Shown here: piece after piece, positions 1 through 23,354 of the stretch | Layout: the number at the start of each line of letters is the position of its first letter | Position numbering within the stretch: position 1 is the first letter of the stretch | Assembly: GCF_027580225.2 (NCBI RefSeq) | Contig: NC_073352.2 | Coordinates: forward strand, 35,079,501 to 35,143,500 | Direction of reading: 5' to 3' | DNA: 64,000 nucleotides | Source: Misgurnus anguillicaudatus | Taxonomy: Eukaryota > Chordata > Actinopteri > Cypriniformes > Cobitidae | Position numbers and translations under genes: made by a program | The notes under the pieces: model-generated | What the model saw: only the letters and a program-made list of their open reading frames with translations | What the model was told of the DNA's origin: nothing | The model's database searches: none

Positions 1-741
1 TGATGGGAAATTACTACTAATAAAGGAATCAGCTTTACTGACGAAATGCGCATGACAAACGCATGCAATTCATCGTGCAGCCCTAATACCACTGATTATT
101 TTTAAAATGGATGTAAACTCATTTTGAAATATATATTTTGTAAGTTTAACATGCAAATGTGCTTGTTTCAGCTGTCCAAAAGTTTGAAAACCCCTTCTTT
201 AGCGTATAGACCTCTGGAACAAATATCTTGTGTAAAATAAAAATGTTTTGGTTTCAAAAAGACAAGTGGAGACATGGATCGCCGCTGTGCGGATTTGGCA
301 GTCAGGCAATAATTTAAGGATCTGCTAACATTAAGCTTGAGCCATTTGTTTATGCTATTGCCACTGAAACAGTCTTTAAACAACTCAACATGCAAGACAT
401 GGCCAGAGTAATCAGACATACCTGATTTCTGATGTGACTCTCAGCTATAGACAGGTAACTCTGACACACAATGCAGAATGAGTCAATACATTTCAACAGA
501 TGCGTCATTTCAAGCTGAAACAGAGAGAGAGAGAGAGAGATAGAGAGATAGATTCACTTTGATACTCTAGGTACTGGATGCAGTTAAGCGTTTAGGTCAA
601 AGCTCAAAATCAGGGCAATGAAGCTTTAGTTAAATCTTTTCATTTTGTAAAAGTTGCATTGATCATACTGTATGTTAATCATGCCAATAAATCATCTTAA
701 AAACTGATAGTACGATAAAATTAGTATGACAGAAGAGTGCC

Positions 742-1051
742 CTACTGAAAAATCCAGCTAAAACCAGCATAAGCTGGTAGCTGGTTTTAGCTAGTTTAAG
801 GTGGTTACCGCTGGTCCTCCCAGCCTGACAAAGCTGGTCATGCTGGTGGGCCAGCTGGTATTCCAGCATGACCAGCTAAGTCCAGCTAGACCAGCTTAAA
901 ATGTGACCAAAACACACCTGGACCAGCTTGCTACACCAGCAAAACCAGCTTCCTACACCAGCAAAACCAGCAAAACCAGCTAAAACCAAGCTGGGGACCA
1001 CCTAAAACCAGCTCACCAGCTTATGCTGGTCTTAGCTGGATTTTTCAGTAG
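742..1051. mobile_element. CCAGC-rich foldback MITE
   Basis: Starts CTACTGAAAAATCCAGCT and ends AGCTGGATTTTTCAGTAG, an inverted repeat of about 36 bp whose arms continue as CCAGC/GCTGG repeats. The body is a chain of CCAGC(T/A)AAAACCAGC units, so the whole 310 bp can fold. TA flanks the CTGAAAAA termini on both sides, consistent with a TA target duplication. No coding capacity. Confidence 0.8.
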
Positions 1052-1189
1052 AGTGGATGTACCTTGTTTACTTTGTGGAGTTGTGTGATGTTTCTTCCTT
1101 TCCAAAGCAGATCAAAAACTGCACATTTAAGGGCTGGCACCATCAGCTACACAAACACACGTGTGTAAAGATTATTTAAGTTCTGACAC

Positions 1190-1325
1190 ATTACATTTAC
1201 GTATATGTAAATTTTAAGTGACTTGCATGGTGCATTTATGATATAGAGTTTTATTTATCAGTATGTGTTATCTCTGGTGATCAAACCCACAACATTTGTG
1301 CTGCTAATGCATGTTCGAATAAGCA
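1190..1325 (-). repeat. SINE remnant, antisense
   Basis: Read on the minus strand it has a tRNA-like segment (GTTTGATCACC resembling a B box, GCATTAGCAGCAC upstream) and a tail related to the ...GCATAAATGTAAAT 3' end of the SINE at 19.72 kb. Degenerate. Confidence 0.4.
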
Positions 1326-1503
1326 GCAGGTAAATATGGACTTTTTTGGCACTGAAGAATAATAACAGTAATTTGTGTTTATTGTTTACTGAATGTCGTG
1401 TACAACGGAAATGCGTCTTAAGTATAAAACTGCTGTTTTAGATTATGAGAGGTCCTTGCGAACACAAATCAAAATGCCTCTGTGTGTGGGTGTGTGGATT
1501 AAC

Positions 1504-13499
<11,996 letters not shown>

Positions 13500-13619
13500 T
13501 ATCTCAGAAAACAAAAATCTGATCATATCTCTGCAGGACATTTATTTATTATTTACTTTATTTTGTGCCACGTACACACACAATTTAATAATTTTCAAAC
13601 ACACAAACAAAAATAAAAT

Positions 13620-14361
13620 TTCCTCAAAAATCACAGTCTTGGAAAACGTTCTGATAAATACAAAGAGCTCAGATGCAAAAGCCCCTAAACGCCACCTCCG
13701 TCAAAAATTAGATAGTAACCTAATGCTTTCTGCACATATTAAACGCTCATCAAATACTTTCGCTTCAAAAAATCTGCTTAATCGTCGCCTAAGGTTATTT
13801 AGAAAAATGTATCTTTTGGCAGAATCCTTTAAACGAGACATTTCACAAGACTTTTTGAAGATGTAAAATAAATCTTTGGTGTCCCCAGAGTACATATGTG
13901 AAGTTTTAGCTCAAAATACCATCAAGATAATTTATTATAACATGTTATAACTGCCACTTTGTAGAAGAAAAAAAACAGCTTTTTGTTCAAAATTTGGTGT
14001 TTTTGAAGAAATCTACCCATACTAGAGAGGTGATAAAAAGGGAACAAATGAAGGTACAATTGCATTTAACTTTTGTTAAATCATGAAAAATGCTGGCGTT
14101 GGCTGGCAACTTAAAAAAAAAAAACGCTGGCGGGAAAAGAGTTAAGGGGCGGTATTATTATAATAAAATCCCCTTCTGACATCACAAGGGGAGCCAAATT
14201 TCAATGAACTATTTTTTCACATGCTTTCAGAGAATGGTTTACCAAAACTAAGTTACTGGGTTGATCTTTTTCACATTTTTTATGTTGATAGAAGCACTGG
14301 GGACCAAATTATAGCACTTAAACATGGAAAAAGTCAGATTTTCATGATGTCCCCTTTAAGA
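13620..14361. repeat. composite repeat ending at TTAA-type terminus
   Basis: Degenerate dispersed repeat in stag3 intron 1. The 14146-14358 part (CATCACAAGGGGAGCCAAAT ... ATGATGTCCCCTTTAA) resembles a widespread teleost element whose end is TTAAAGGGGACAT, as in TTAA-targeting piggyBac-like MITEs; only this end is clear. Confidence 0.4.
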
Positions 14362-14437
14362 CTCTGATAAAAATGCTCATTTACAAGAAAACATGTCCGA
14401 CATACTTAGAGTGTTTTGCATCTGTTTATCTCTTACT

Positions 14438-14720
14438 GTTCGTTCACACCGACACTGGCGCACCATCCAAAACGCGAGTTGAAATCAGTGCAACTTTATG
14501 GTAATAAGCTATGACACGGTTCGGCGGCAACCAATCAGAAGGCAGAAACGTTCGCCGGCAACCAATAGGAAGTCGGAAACCAAGAGAAGTCCCCCATGTG
14601 ACTTCTATGGATTCCAGAGTATGCATTGGAGCGTCAGAGTAGCCTACTCTAATGGCAGGGCAATCAGAGCATTTATTGATGCTCGTGCTGGGGGCGGTGT
14701 GAAGTACAGTTAGGTGAACA
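14438..14720. repeat. probable MITE (GTTCACACCG ends)
   Basis: GTTCACACCGACACTGGCG at 14440 and GGGGGCGGTGTGAAGTAC ending near 14708 form imperfect inverted ends; the interior carries two GGCAACCAATNNGAAG copies. In stag3 intron 1. Confidence 0.35.
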
Positions 14721-15273
14721 TAAACATCAGAGAAAGAAATCAGAACTGTATCAGTCAATCAAACAACATTCCTTAATTTTATAATGCGTCATCAAGCGTG
14801 TCACGTGACACTTCACAGTGGCACAGTATGAATTGTGTATCAATTACAATTCAGATTTTTCCTCTTATTTAAAATATCCATTAACTTAATATCCACATTT
14901 TCACACTCTACTTAACTTTTTATTTTAACTTACCTGAGGACAAATTTTATTGTTAAATTGTTAAAAGTTTGTGTGACTTAAATGCTCGAAAAAACATACT
15001 TACAATTCAAATTTTGCTCGAAAGACAAAATGATTCTGGTCTGTTACGTCAGGATGGAAACATTATTTTTTAACAAGATAACTGTGAATATTTTCTTATG
15101 GTTACTAATCGTATAATTTAAAACGGAAACTTAAACAGACCCGACCGTTTCTACGTCGCTTTAAAAACTTAAGCAAAAACTTAAGAAGCACATTAAATCT
15201 TAAATTACAAGTTTTGTTTTTTAAAATATCGAAACTGTTGATTTCTGTGAGATAAATGTCAATAAAACCTCAC

Positions 15274-15330
15274 CTCAGCAATCCTCTCTTGAGTACTATC
15301 AGTAAGCGTTTGTAATATCAAGCGCTGACT
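15274..15330 (-). other. stag3: stag3 exon 1 (non-coding), right end approximate
   Basis: A near-consensus donor (GAG then GTGAGG on the minus strand) sits at 15272-15273, so an untranslated first exon should end at 15274. The exon with the ATG (13468-13502) has a good acceptor just 5' of the start codon, so an upstream leader exon is required. The transcription start is not visible. I place it between this donor and the two inverted CCAAT boxes at 15347 and 15378. Confidence 0.5.
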
Positions 15331-15346
15331 GATGAGCCCGATGCGG

Positions 15347-15382
15347 ATTGGTTCAAAGTAAAGGTAGCTGGACAATGATTGG
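15347..15382 (-). promoter_or_regulatory. stag3 proximal promoter: paired inverted CCAAT boxes
   Basis: ATTGG occurs at 15347-15351 and 15378-15382, i.e. two CCAAT boxes on the minus strand 73-105 bp upstream of the exon 1 donor. The flank is moderately rich in CpG and has no TATA box. A CRE-like TGCGTCGTCA followed by TAACCTAAGCAAC (resembling a degenerate RFX X-box) lies near 15423-15445. Both are sequence resemblances only. Confidence 0.45.
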
Positions 15383-15519
15383 CTCTTAACTCGACGTGGG
15401 TGAAGTCTGACTGGATGATTTCTGCGTCGTCATAACCTAAGCAACCACTGATGCGGCGTTCGGTGATGAGAACAGCCGAGTATCTCTAACGGGAATAAAC
15501 AATAAATACCCATAGAAGA

Positions 15520-15732
15520 CTGCAGCCTCCGGAGGTCGTATTTGTAGGCTGCATACGTCATCAAGAGTGTCTTATTTCAGAATGTTAACAATTATAAAGT
15601 TGCTTATTATTCTTAGTTAATTGTAAATTGTTGTAATTTGATTATTACTTGCAAATGTAATGCTTAGTTAACTTAAATAAACTAGGCTTGATGACGTATA
15701 CAACCTGCATATGCGACCTCCGCAGGCTGCAG
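15520..15732. mobile_element. 213-bp foldback MITE upstream of stag3
   Basis: CTGCAGCCTCCGGAGGTCGT at 15520 continues to CATACGTCATCAAG. The right arm is the inverted complement (CTTGATGACGTATACAACC ... GCAGGCTGCAG, ending 15732), about 46 bp per arm with few mismatches. It sits about 250 bp upstream of the stag3 first-exon donor. Confidence 0.75.
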
Positions 15733-17100
15733 AAACGGCCAACATAGGTCGCGCATAGGTCGTGGATGCTCTGACTGACTTTTTGTCCTTCCCCCGCAGA
15801 ACTCTGATAGAACATTGATAGAAGTGCAAATATAGAAACAGGAAATTATAAAACTTTTTTTAGGAAATTATAAAACCATGCTAAAATCTTCACAAATGCA
15901 TAAAAAATTAACTTTGGGAATTCAACTTAACTTCTCTCTCTTTTCTATCATTGCCAAAATATAAAAGTTTGTATATAATGTATAAAATATAAAATTATAT
16001 TTTTGCAGTTGAAAATATATTAAATTTTAATATTTTAAAACCTGTTATGTTTACAGGTTTGTAACATACATTTTTATTCTAATGCGACATAAAAATAAAT
16101 GTTTTTATTTTTTTAAATATATTTCAAAATATAAAAAATGGCCAAAAAATATATTTTTGTAAACATATTTCAAAATATATTTCAGTACATATATGTTTTG
16201 GCCAATTTTTTATTATATTTATTTAAAATATATTTAAAAATATATTTCTTTGCCACATGGGATTATCTGTTAAAAAACAAGTTTATAATTTCTAGAACAA
16301 ATGACTTTGGATACAGTAAGAATTCCTGTAGTTTAACAGCATATAGTGCTAGCGAGGCCAATGTCATGAGAAAAACACATAATGTGATAAAATGCACAAT
16401 AAATGCACTGTCTGGAAATTGTAAACTATGTAACCTAATGGTTGAGTGTTTGACTAAAACCTGTTCATTTATGCGGTGAAAAACAGCAGGTTATCCCACA
16501 CATCATCTTTTTCACGGTGTTCTTCAAACTATGATAATGAGTTATTTCTTGACATTGATTACAGCCTCTGGCATTTCTATTTTAGGCAGTATATTGATCT
16601 TTCAATACATCCAGACTCCCCTTACATTCCTCATTTTCTGATCTCTTCTTTCTCACATGCAGGCCTCTATGGAAAACGTCTGGACTTCTGTTGCAGCTTT
16701 CAACTGAAAACATACTCAAACCCAACATAACACCTTAAGCCTGTCCAGCTCGATCTAACAATTCTTTATGCTCCAATGTATTTCACCCAAATCCAAACAG
16801 AATCGGTTAAAAGGCTTCTAGCTTTGTTTTCCCTCCATTGCTTTTATCTGGAACTTCTCTGGCTCTTGCCTTTTGACTACAACGTCTTCAAAACTTTCCT
16901 CAACTCTACAGTATATTGCAAGTTTTGCTGTACTGTTTTTATGCTCAGTGCTTGTGCGTGATATATGATCTTATACATATGAACATATGTGTGATATATC
17001 TAGCCTAACTTTGTTTGATCCTAACATGTTTGTATGTTTGCTGAAATACTGCACTTCAGATCTCTTACCATCTACTTGTGCCTGTCTGTACTGTACTGTC
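15733..17100. other. intergenic, no gene seen
   Basis: AT-rich. 16130-16262 is a short copy of the GGCCA/ATATATTT dispersed family. 16480-16960 is non-repetitive to the eye with only short open frames (up to 84 codons) that match no family I recognise. Confidence 0.5.
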
Positions 17101-17513
17101 AGCAAAAATATACAAAAAATGGCCAAAAAGTATATTTGCTAAAATATATTTTTGGAATATGTTTACAAAAATATATTTTTCATCAATATATTTTTTTTGC
17201 CTTATTTGTATATTTTGTAAATACATTTTAAAGCATAATATATAAATAGCCCTCCATATATACTTCAATCCAAGGAAATATATTCACATCAATGGAAGAA
17301 AAACTTTTTTACAAACATGTAAACAGTTTTGAAAAGGTTCAAATTAAATATATTTTTAACTTTAGAATATATGTTGATACTGTATACAGTATGAAGGTTA
17401 AACTAAATATATTTAAAAATATATGCAAATGAGCATTACTTTACTTTCTACAAAATGTATTCAGCATATATTTAAAATATATTTTTCGCCAGAGAAATTT
17501 ATTTTTTGCTGTT
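17101..17513. mobile_element. AT-rich TIR element (GGCCA/ATATATTT family), most complete copy
   Basis: Left end GCAAAAATATACAAAAAATGG then CCAAAAAGTATATTT. Right end AAATATATTTTTCGCCAGAG then AAATTTATTTTTTGC, inverted with respect to the left. Body contains many ATATATTT blocks and the markers TAGCCCTCCATATAT, CAATCCAAGGAA and TTTCTACAAAATGTATT shared with the other copies (16.13, 23.3/24.55, 26.04/27.4 and 40.6/41.3 kb). No coding capacity. Confidence 0.65.
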
Positions 17514-18159
17514 TGGGGTATAGTTAAAGCTTACATGTAGTCATTGCAAAAGATTTACATAGATTGCATAAGCATTTCTTTGTTCATTTTCCTAATTTGA
17601 ACCATGCAGTCTAGCAAGGTCTCTGAGGGTTTGCATGGCGTTCAGAGAGTTGTGCTTAATATATTTTCAATTAAAAATTGCAATAATTTAGTACAATTCT
17701 TTCTGATTGTAAGAAGGAGACTATTAAGGATTGTTTTTAGGGGCAGTATCCCTTTAAATACATCCGTGCCTTTTCTTTTGCCTCAAAATGCACACAAGTA
17801 ATGTTTTAAGCATGTTTGATAAAACTATATTTCCTAATTAAACTAGTCCTGGCTTAAGCTAATCCCTGTCCGGGAAACCACTGTATAAACGTTAATAGAA
17901 ACTATTTTTAAAGTTCGAGGTAGTATTTCAGCAAGACCACTGGATGGAAACAGAGACAGTATACACTTCAGTGCCATCATAATATCATTTCGGTTCTTCT
18001 TGCAAATAAACATTTGACAATAAATATAAAGTATGTATTAAGTATGTTTTAAAATATAAAGTTTCTATGTGAGTTATAAAGATTTAGACTGTATTTAGTC
18101 TTGTTCTATGAAGTCTCTCCTTCAGAAATACGTAACAAGTTCTGATTTGTTTAGTGTTT

Positions 18160-18480
18160 TGTGATTCGACAGCAGCTTAGCTTAGCTTAGCAGAGCCGTT
18201 TGAGCTTAGCTGGCGACTGACGTATTCCTGTGGGCGGAGTATAGTCATAAAACTGTTCTAGTGACGTCATTAAAGCAGGAAGTAGAGGAATGTAGTTCAA
18301 ACCCCCCATTTGCTGTAGGCTTTACAGTATTACTGGCAGCTGGTTACCAGTAACTTACTGTAGATTTTACATTTATGTTATTTAATGGAAACAGTTTGTT
18401 CGAAGTTAAATGAACATAAAACATTTCAGTTTTTATAAGTTACTGATAACCAGCTGCATACTTACAGCTAATTTTTGTTT
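18160..18480. repeat. foldback repeat copy (ACTTACTGTAGATTT family) and adjoining repeat
   Basis: 18312-18473 has imperfect inverted arms (GGTTACCAGTAACTTACTG versus AAGTTACTGATAACCAGC). The flanks, including GTTTATGTTGTTACTGCTG at 18498, recur at 38.80 kb, showing a longer dispersed unit. Confidence 0.5.
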
Positions 18481-18867
18481 GTTCCATGAAAGCCGTTTGT
18501 TTATGTTGTTACTGCTGAAACTGAAGATAGATATTGTTTGTACATCTGTCTTTAATAGATAGATTTATATTCATTCATGATCTTTCATCTAACCAACCAA
18601 AACCACAGATTGCTCAACACAGCGTAACTATGTGAAATAACTGTGTTAAAATGAACTTTGCATTAGTTTGAGCCCCACTCACCCCATATTCTTAAAAGTA
18701 TTGTGCCAAGTGCTAAATGTATGTTTTTTATATGTGTTCAGTTAGGAAAACTAATTACAGTTGGCTCGGTACCAACACATTTGGCTGTTGTTAATATCGA
18801 TGTTGGTCCATAATTAGGTTACATAATATGCTCATGAAATACAGAAAAAAAGTGAAGAAGGAAGGAT

Positions 18868-18900
18868 CTGTCTGTCTGTCTGTCTGTCTGTCTGCCTGCC
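18868..18900. repeat. (CTGT)n microsatellite
   Basis: Seven CTGT units followed by CTGCCTGCC. Confidence 0.9.
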
Positions 18901-18914
18901 TATTTATTTATCTA

Positions 18915-19180
18915 CATTGTTAAAAATGTTCAGTATTGCTGTTTCCCAGTAACTTACTGTAGATTCTGAAGGAAAAAACTGATAATAGTTAATGAGGATT
19001 TCTAGTTCCCAAAATGCTTTGCATGAGGATGTTATTTTATATTTTATTCTGTAAAGATAAAGACTTGTTAATGTTTGATGTTCATTTAACTTTGCACAAA
19101 CTGTTGCCAATAAATAACATCAATTTAAATCTACAGTAAGTTACTGGGAAACAGCTGCATAACTACAGCAATATTTTTTA
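18915..19180. mobile_element. foldback MITE (ACTTACTGTAGATTT family)
   Basis: Left arm CCCAGTAACTTACTGTAGATT (18947) is matched by the inverted right arm AATCTACAGTAAGTTACTGGG (ending 19148), extended by CAGTATTGCTGTTT against AAACAGCTGC...AGCAATATT. Length about 266 bp. Confidence 0.65.
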
Positions 19181-19635
19181 TATCTCCCTCAGAAGTGAAT
19201 GTCATTGCATTTGTCACAATATGTTATTTATTTCAGATATAGGTAAATATCTTAAACTAAGCTATAAACTGCCGTCAGTCAACAGTGTATCTGCATTAGT
19301 GTGTAAATGTTATGCGAAGGCGCTGGATCGACAGCTCTGCATGAGTGAAGCACATCAAGAGACAAGCTTCCCAAGGGTTTCCATAGACTGCCATTGCCAA
19401 AGTGGAGCTACTTAAGACATCTGCTCGCTGTGATTGGGCTTTCGACTCTGTGCTCAGAACCAAGTCTAAATAATGAATGCAAACTCAGGACTCCTGGAGA
19501 GATAGTGTTAGCTCTTTGTAAATGTTATTACCATGCTAATATCAAACCGACTTTTTTCACCAAGGAAAAATTTTCGTAACAAAAAATGACTTTGCATTGG
19601 TCAATGAAATTCTTCTTGGCTGTTGACTGGAAGTG

Positions 19636-19648
19636 CCAGCAGATGGCA
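19636..19648 (+). promoter_or_regulatory. CTCF-like motif
   Basis: CCAGCAGATGGCA fits the vertebrate CTCF core CCASYAGRKGGCR at every position. Sequence match only. Confidence 0.35.
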
Positions 19649-19717
19649 ATCTTTCTCTATGCTCATTTTCACTGAGACATGCATGCAGTATGATGCAAGA
19701 AAACAGCTGACAAGCAA

Positions 19718-19874
19718 TGCTCCTGTATAGCCCAGCGGTAGAGCATTGTGTTTGCTGCAGAAAAGGTCATGGGTTTGAACCCAGAGAACACACATAATGA
19801 TAAAAAATATATATATCTTGCACTAAGTTGCTTTGGATAAAAAAATCAGCCAAATGCATAAATGTAAATGCAGA
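19718..19874 (+). repeat. tRNA-derived SINE
   Basis: Head with pol III promoter boxes: A-box-like TAGCCCAGCGGTAGAGC (19727-19743) and B-box-like GGGTTTGAACCC (19770-19781). The tail reads TTGCTTTGGATAAAAAAATC then AGCCAAATGCATAAATGTAAATG, the 3' end shared by a large group of teleost SINEs. An (AT)n-rich linker lies between. It is a retroposon, not a tRNA gene: there is no cloverleaf acceptor stem. Confidence 0.75.
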
Positions 19875-19902
19875 CAAGCCTATTAATGCAACATATAAAG
19901 AG

Positions 19903-20707
19903 CAGGGCTGTCAGCCCGTGGGCCAAAAGTGTCCCTCCAATCATCTTTATCCGCCCCGCCGGTCATCTTTGTCTGATTTAAAATCAGCATGCTTTACCTT
20001 TCCACTGTACATGACAAATGACGACGATAAACCAGAAGGAGAGTCGGAAAGGGGAAGTGTGGGGTGCCAATTATCTACGGGTGTGTGATTTTCGGATCCA
20101 ATTTCAGCTTTGAATGCATAAAAAATAAACTTGTGTGACTACAACGTATGTGACGCACCGAGCGGAAGTGAGGCATTTCAGTGTGTTCCAATCAAAACAC
20201 TGTGTGCAAGATGAAAATTATTAATACTTTTTTGTTTAACTTTATCAGTAACACTTGAATCCTTTAAAAACGATTGATTACTGATAAGTAAATTATTATC
20301 TAAGAAATATATTCATAGATTAAAGGCTCTTGCACTGGAATGAGCTTCTCTGCCATGTTGACAAGGATTTACAATTAAACTGAATTTCATTACGTCTGCC
20401 ACTAGGGGGCAACTCTGACAGTTGTGTCCGAATATAGTGTACACTGTAAATGCAGTTATTAGCTAATATATATATTTAAAATAAAAGTGCAATTTTAGCC
20501 ATTAGAAGAAGACTGGCTATATGTTGTGAATACTTGAAGTTGAACAGTTAATTATAACATGCAATTGTTTTTAAAAAAATAAAATATGAATTTTTAGTAA
20601 TTAAATATTTTTAGCAAAATAATGGATACAAGATGTGTGCATCTTTTTTGAAAATGCAAGTTTTTCTTAATATATGAACTATAACAAAAAGTAAAAGAAC
20701 ATAAATT

Positions 20708-20799
<92 letters not shown>

Positions 20800-20880
20800 A
20801 TATATATTATAGGTAAAAGTAATAAAAATATAAAATGTAAAAATAAGGGTAAAAGTTTGGCCCGCATCATACTTACATTT
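19903..20880. repeat. repeat-rich block with long (AC)n tract
   Basis: GGCTGTCAGCCCGTGGGCC at 19905 and GTTTGGCCCGCATCATAC at 20856 look like the two ends of one degenerate hAT-type MITE. Inside, 20711-20797 is an uninterrupted (AC)n of about 43 units. Confidence 0.45.
20399..20411 (+). promoter_or_regulatory. CTCF-like motif
   Basis: CCACTAGGGGGCA fits CCASYAGRKGGCR at every position and is in the same orientation as the motif 763 bp to the left. Confidence 0.4.
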
Positions 20881-20907
20881 TTAAAATCTGGCTCCTGAAA
20901 AAGAGTA

Positions 20908-21292
20908 TTTAAAGGTGCAGTGTGTAAATTTTAGCGGCATCTAGTGGTGAGGTTGCGAATTGCAGCCAATGGCTCAGTCCACTGCTCACCCATCGCTTTT
21001 AAAACACATAGAGAAGCTACGGTAGCCACCACTGTAAAAACATGTCATCAACGGAGACAACTTAATAAAAAAAGTTTGTCCATTAAGGGCTTCTGTATAA
21101 ACAAGGCGGCACAAAATGGCGACTTCCACGTAAGGGGACCCTCTGTGTATGTAGATAAAAACGTCTCATTCTAAGGTAATGAAAACATAACGGTTCATTA
21201 TAAAAAGGTCTTTATCTGATAATATAGTTTTGTATATTATTTTGCATTTCTGTCAAGACATCCTTTTGAAAATTACACACTACACCTTTAAA
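20908..21292. mobile_element. 385-bp MITE (TTTAAAGGTGCAGTGTGTAA)
   Basis: Inverted ends TTTAAAGGTGCAGTGTGTAA (20908) and TTACACACTACACCTTTAAA (ending 21292), about 22 of 25 positions matching. The TTTAAA at each end includes a TTAA, compatible with piggyBac-like targeting. CGGCATCTAGTGGTGAGG follows the left end. Only short frames inside. Confidence 0.75.
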
Positions 21293-21299
21293 GACCCCT

Positions 21300-22960
21300 G
21301 ATATGAAGTATCTGACCAGGGAAATGCTTTTCTTTAAATTTGCATTCAAAATGCAAATTCAAAATGCAAAAAGGGTGAACAAAGTAGACAATAATTAAAT
21401 TAAGCGATAAAAAGTTTAAATTGAGATGTTGTTAGTCCAGTAATAAGAAGCAAAGATATTTATCCATGAAGAAATTTTACCATTACATTCTAGTTTTGCA
21501 CCAGTAAAGCATACTGAGTTATAATAAAAAGAGGACAATCTGTTTTACTCCGATAAGTCAAAAGGGAATTTGCCAACAAGGGCATGATTTGCACTACAAA
21601 GGTTTTTCCTGAGAAAGTCATGTTGTAGTACTGGGTCTTCAAATTTTTTTAAGTGATCAAAAGCATATTGGGCTTATTCTCTATACTAAATCAAATCCAA
21701 TTTTGAAAACAGTGAGAAATCATTCTGCTCTGCGTCTCTCTTTCTTTACTCTCTGGGGTGTGCATCAGATTCCCAGTCAGCCTTCATGAACGTTCCAGGA
21801 AAAACTGGGATGCATACAAACCAGATCTATCCGTGCATAATAATCTTTCATTCAGGGATCTCTTTGAAATAGTATGGAGCACTTGCACTTGTGTTTCGTT
21901 TAAAGTCACAATCCATAATTTGCAAGTAGAAATTGTATGTTAACAAGCGATTTCTCAACTCATTCCCCACGCAGCCGGCAGAACATAAAATTTCGAATGA
22001 CTTCTGGAGACAGCTGTGGCTTTGAAGTACGACAAATAAGTACTATCAGGCAACCGGCGAGCAGTGAATTGCTCACCATATTATGTTCCTCGACTGGGGG
22101 CCGCTAAGCTATTTAGTTTGCGTGTCTATCTTTATAGGCTTGTTCCTTCTTTTGTGTCCAGGACTTTGAGGATCTGGTGTGCATGCATTGTCACTTTTCA
22201 GTCTGTATTTATCTTAGGGAATCCTGTTGCAAAAATGTTTACATGCCTTGAAAAGTAGCAGAATGTAAAAATTGTCATGTAAGACAATATAAAAACGGAG
22301 CTAAAAATACTGTTTTAGTCAGCAGTGTGGCACGGTGGGCAGCACGCGGCACGCATGCTTGTGCCATAAATGAGAAGCTATTGGCCTGTGGGGACTCAGG
22401 TCTCGGGTTCAAGTTCCTCTTTTCTTTCTTGTCACTCCTATAAATTAAAGGCTAAAACGTCTATTTTTAGTGTCCCATAGGGATATATAGAAGACACTTA
22501 AAGAAGGTCTAGCGTTCAACTCCAAGTCATGACATGGGATCACTGTCTATGTGCTTTTTTCTTTTTCATTAGCAGTGCATTGCTCACCTTCTTTTGGAGG
22601 CTATTGTGTCTTTTACTATCCATGACCGTAAGCCTGGCATTCTTCACTTTGTAATCCTGAAGACGACAGCTATTTTCAAAGCTTCTTTGCTAAAGCAGTG
22701 GACTCAGAGCCGCTTAATGTGATCAAATTCACAAAAAACTGCTCGAAGGGGTGGGATTTAGTGAAAGAATCACAAAGTGTTAAAGGTCTCAAGAGGAGAT
22801 CTTCTGGCAGCTCACACCTTAGGGCAAAATGTTTGATCACGTTGACATTGATCCAGTTTTCACAAAATGAGAACTGAAGTCTGTTATTCTTTTTGGGGAG
22901 CATGACTTGTTTCCAACCTTTTGTACATAAGTTACATTCACCATTAATTTAACATGTTTT
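21300..22960. other. intergenic, no gene seen; possible SINE at 22320-22450
   Basis: Mostly non-repetitive to the eye. 22325-22420 (GTGGCACGGTGGGCAGCACG ... CTCGGGTTCAAGTTCC) has A-box/B-box spacing of a degraded tRNA-derived SINE. Confidence 0.4.
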
Positions 22961-22979
22961 CCTCAAACCTTCCTGTTTA

Positions 22980-23200
22980 AAGTAAAGTGAAAGTCAAGTA
23001 GCCCATACTCGAAATGTGACCTCTGCGTTGAACCCAGTAGTGAACACACAAACGCTGGCACGCACACACAAACACAAAGTCATGACCTAATGGTTAGAGA
23101 TTCAGGCTTGTAACCTGAAGGTCGCGGATTGATTCTCATTGTCGGCAGGTAGCAACTGAGGTGCCCTTGAGCAAGTCATCTTTCCCTCACCTTTCTGGAT
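22980..23200 (+). repeat. tRNA-derived SINE, second type
   Basis: 23083-23136 reads TGACCTAATGGTTAGAGA ... GGTCGCGGATTGATTC, the A and B boxes of a tRNA-like head. It is followed by GGCAGGTAGCAACTGAGG and TGCCCTTGAGCAAG, a body found in many teleost SINEs. The upstream 22980-23070 segment (GTGACCTCTGCGTTGAACCC) is the tail of a related copy. Confidence 0.65.
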
Positions 23201-23354
23201 GTTTTTGTGCTCATCTGAAGCATTTGGACAAACTCAACCTATACGGCAATACATTTTTTTAATTTAAAAGTACAAAAAAGGTATTCCAAAAAACTAACTT
23301 CAACCAATATATTTTTGGCCAGTTTTTGTATATTTTAAAACATATACGCACACT

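Larger units (their letters stand above)
1..1503. other. stag3 intron 20 (partial)
   Basis: No coding exon seen. It holds a short (GA)n tract at 522-540, the CCAGC-rich foldback MITE at 742-1051 and an antisense SINE remnant near 1190-1325. Confidence 0.6.

Noticed and set aside
1..1503. Search for the next stag3 exon (family segment starting VPHQV)
   Set aside because: No minus-strand stretch with the expected residues and splice sites was found, so it lies outside the window.
20594..20796. Cys-Val repeat open frames
   Set aside because: Translation of the (AC)n microsatellite.
19727..23136. tRNA-like A and B boxes at 19.73 and 23.08 kb
   Set aside because: They are heads of SINEs with SINE tails; no complete tRNA cloverleaf can be drawn.
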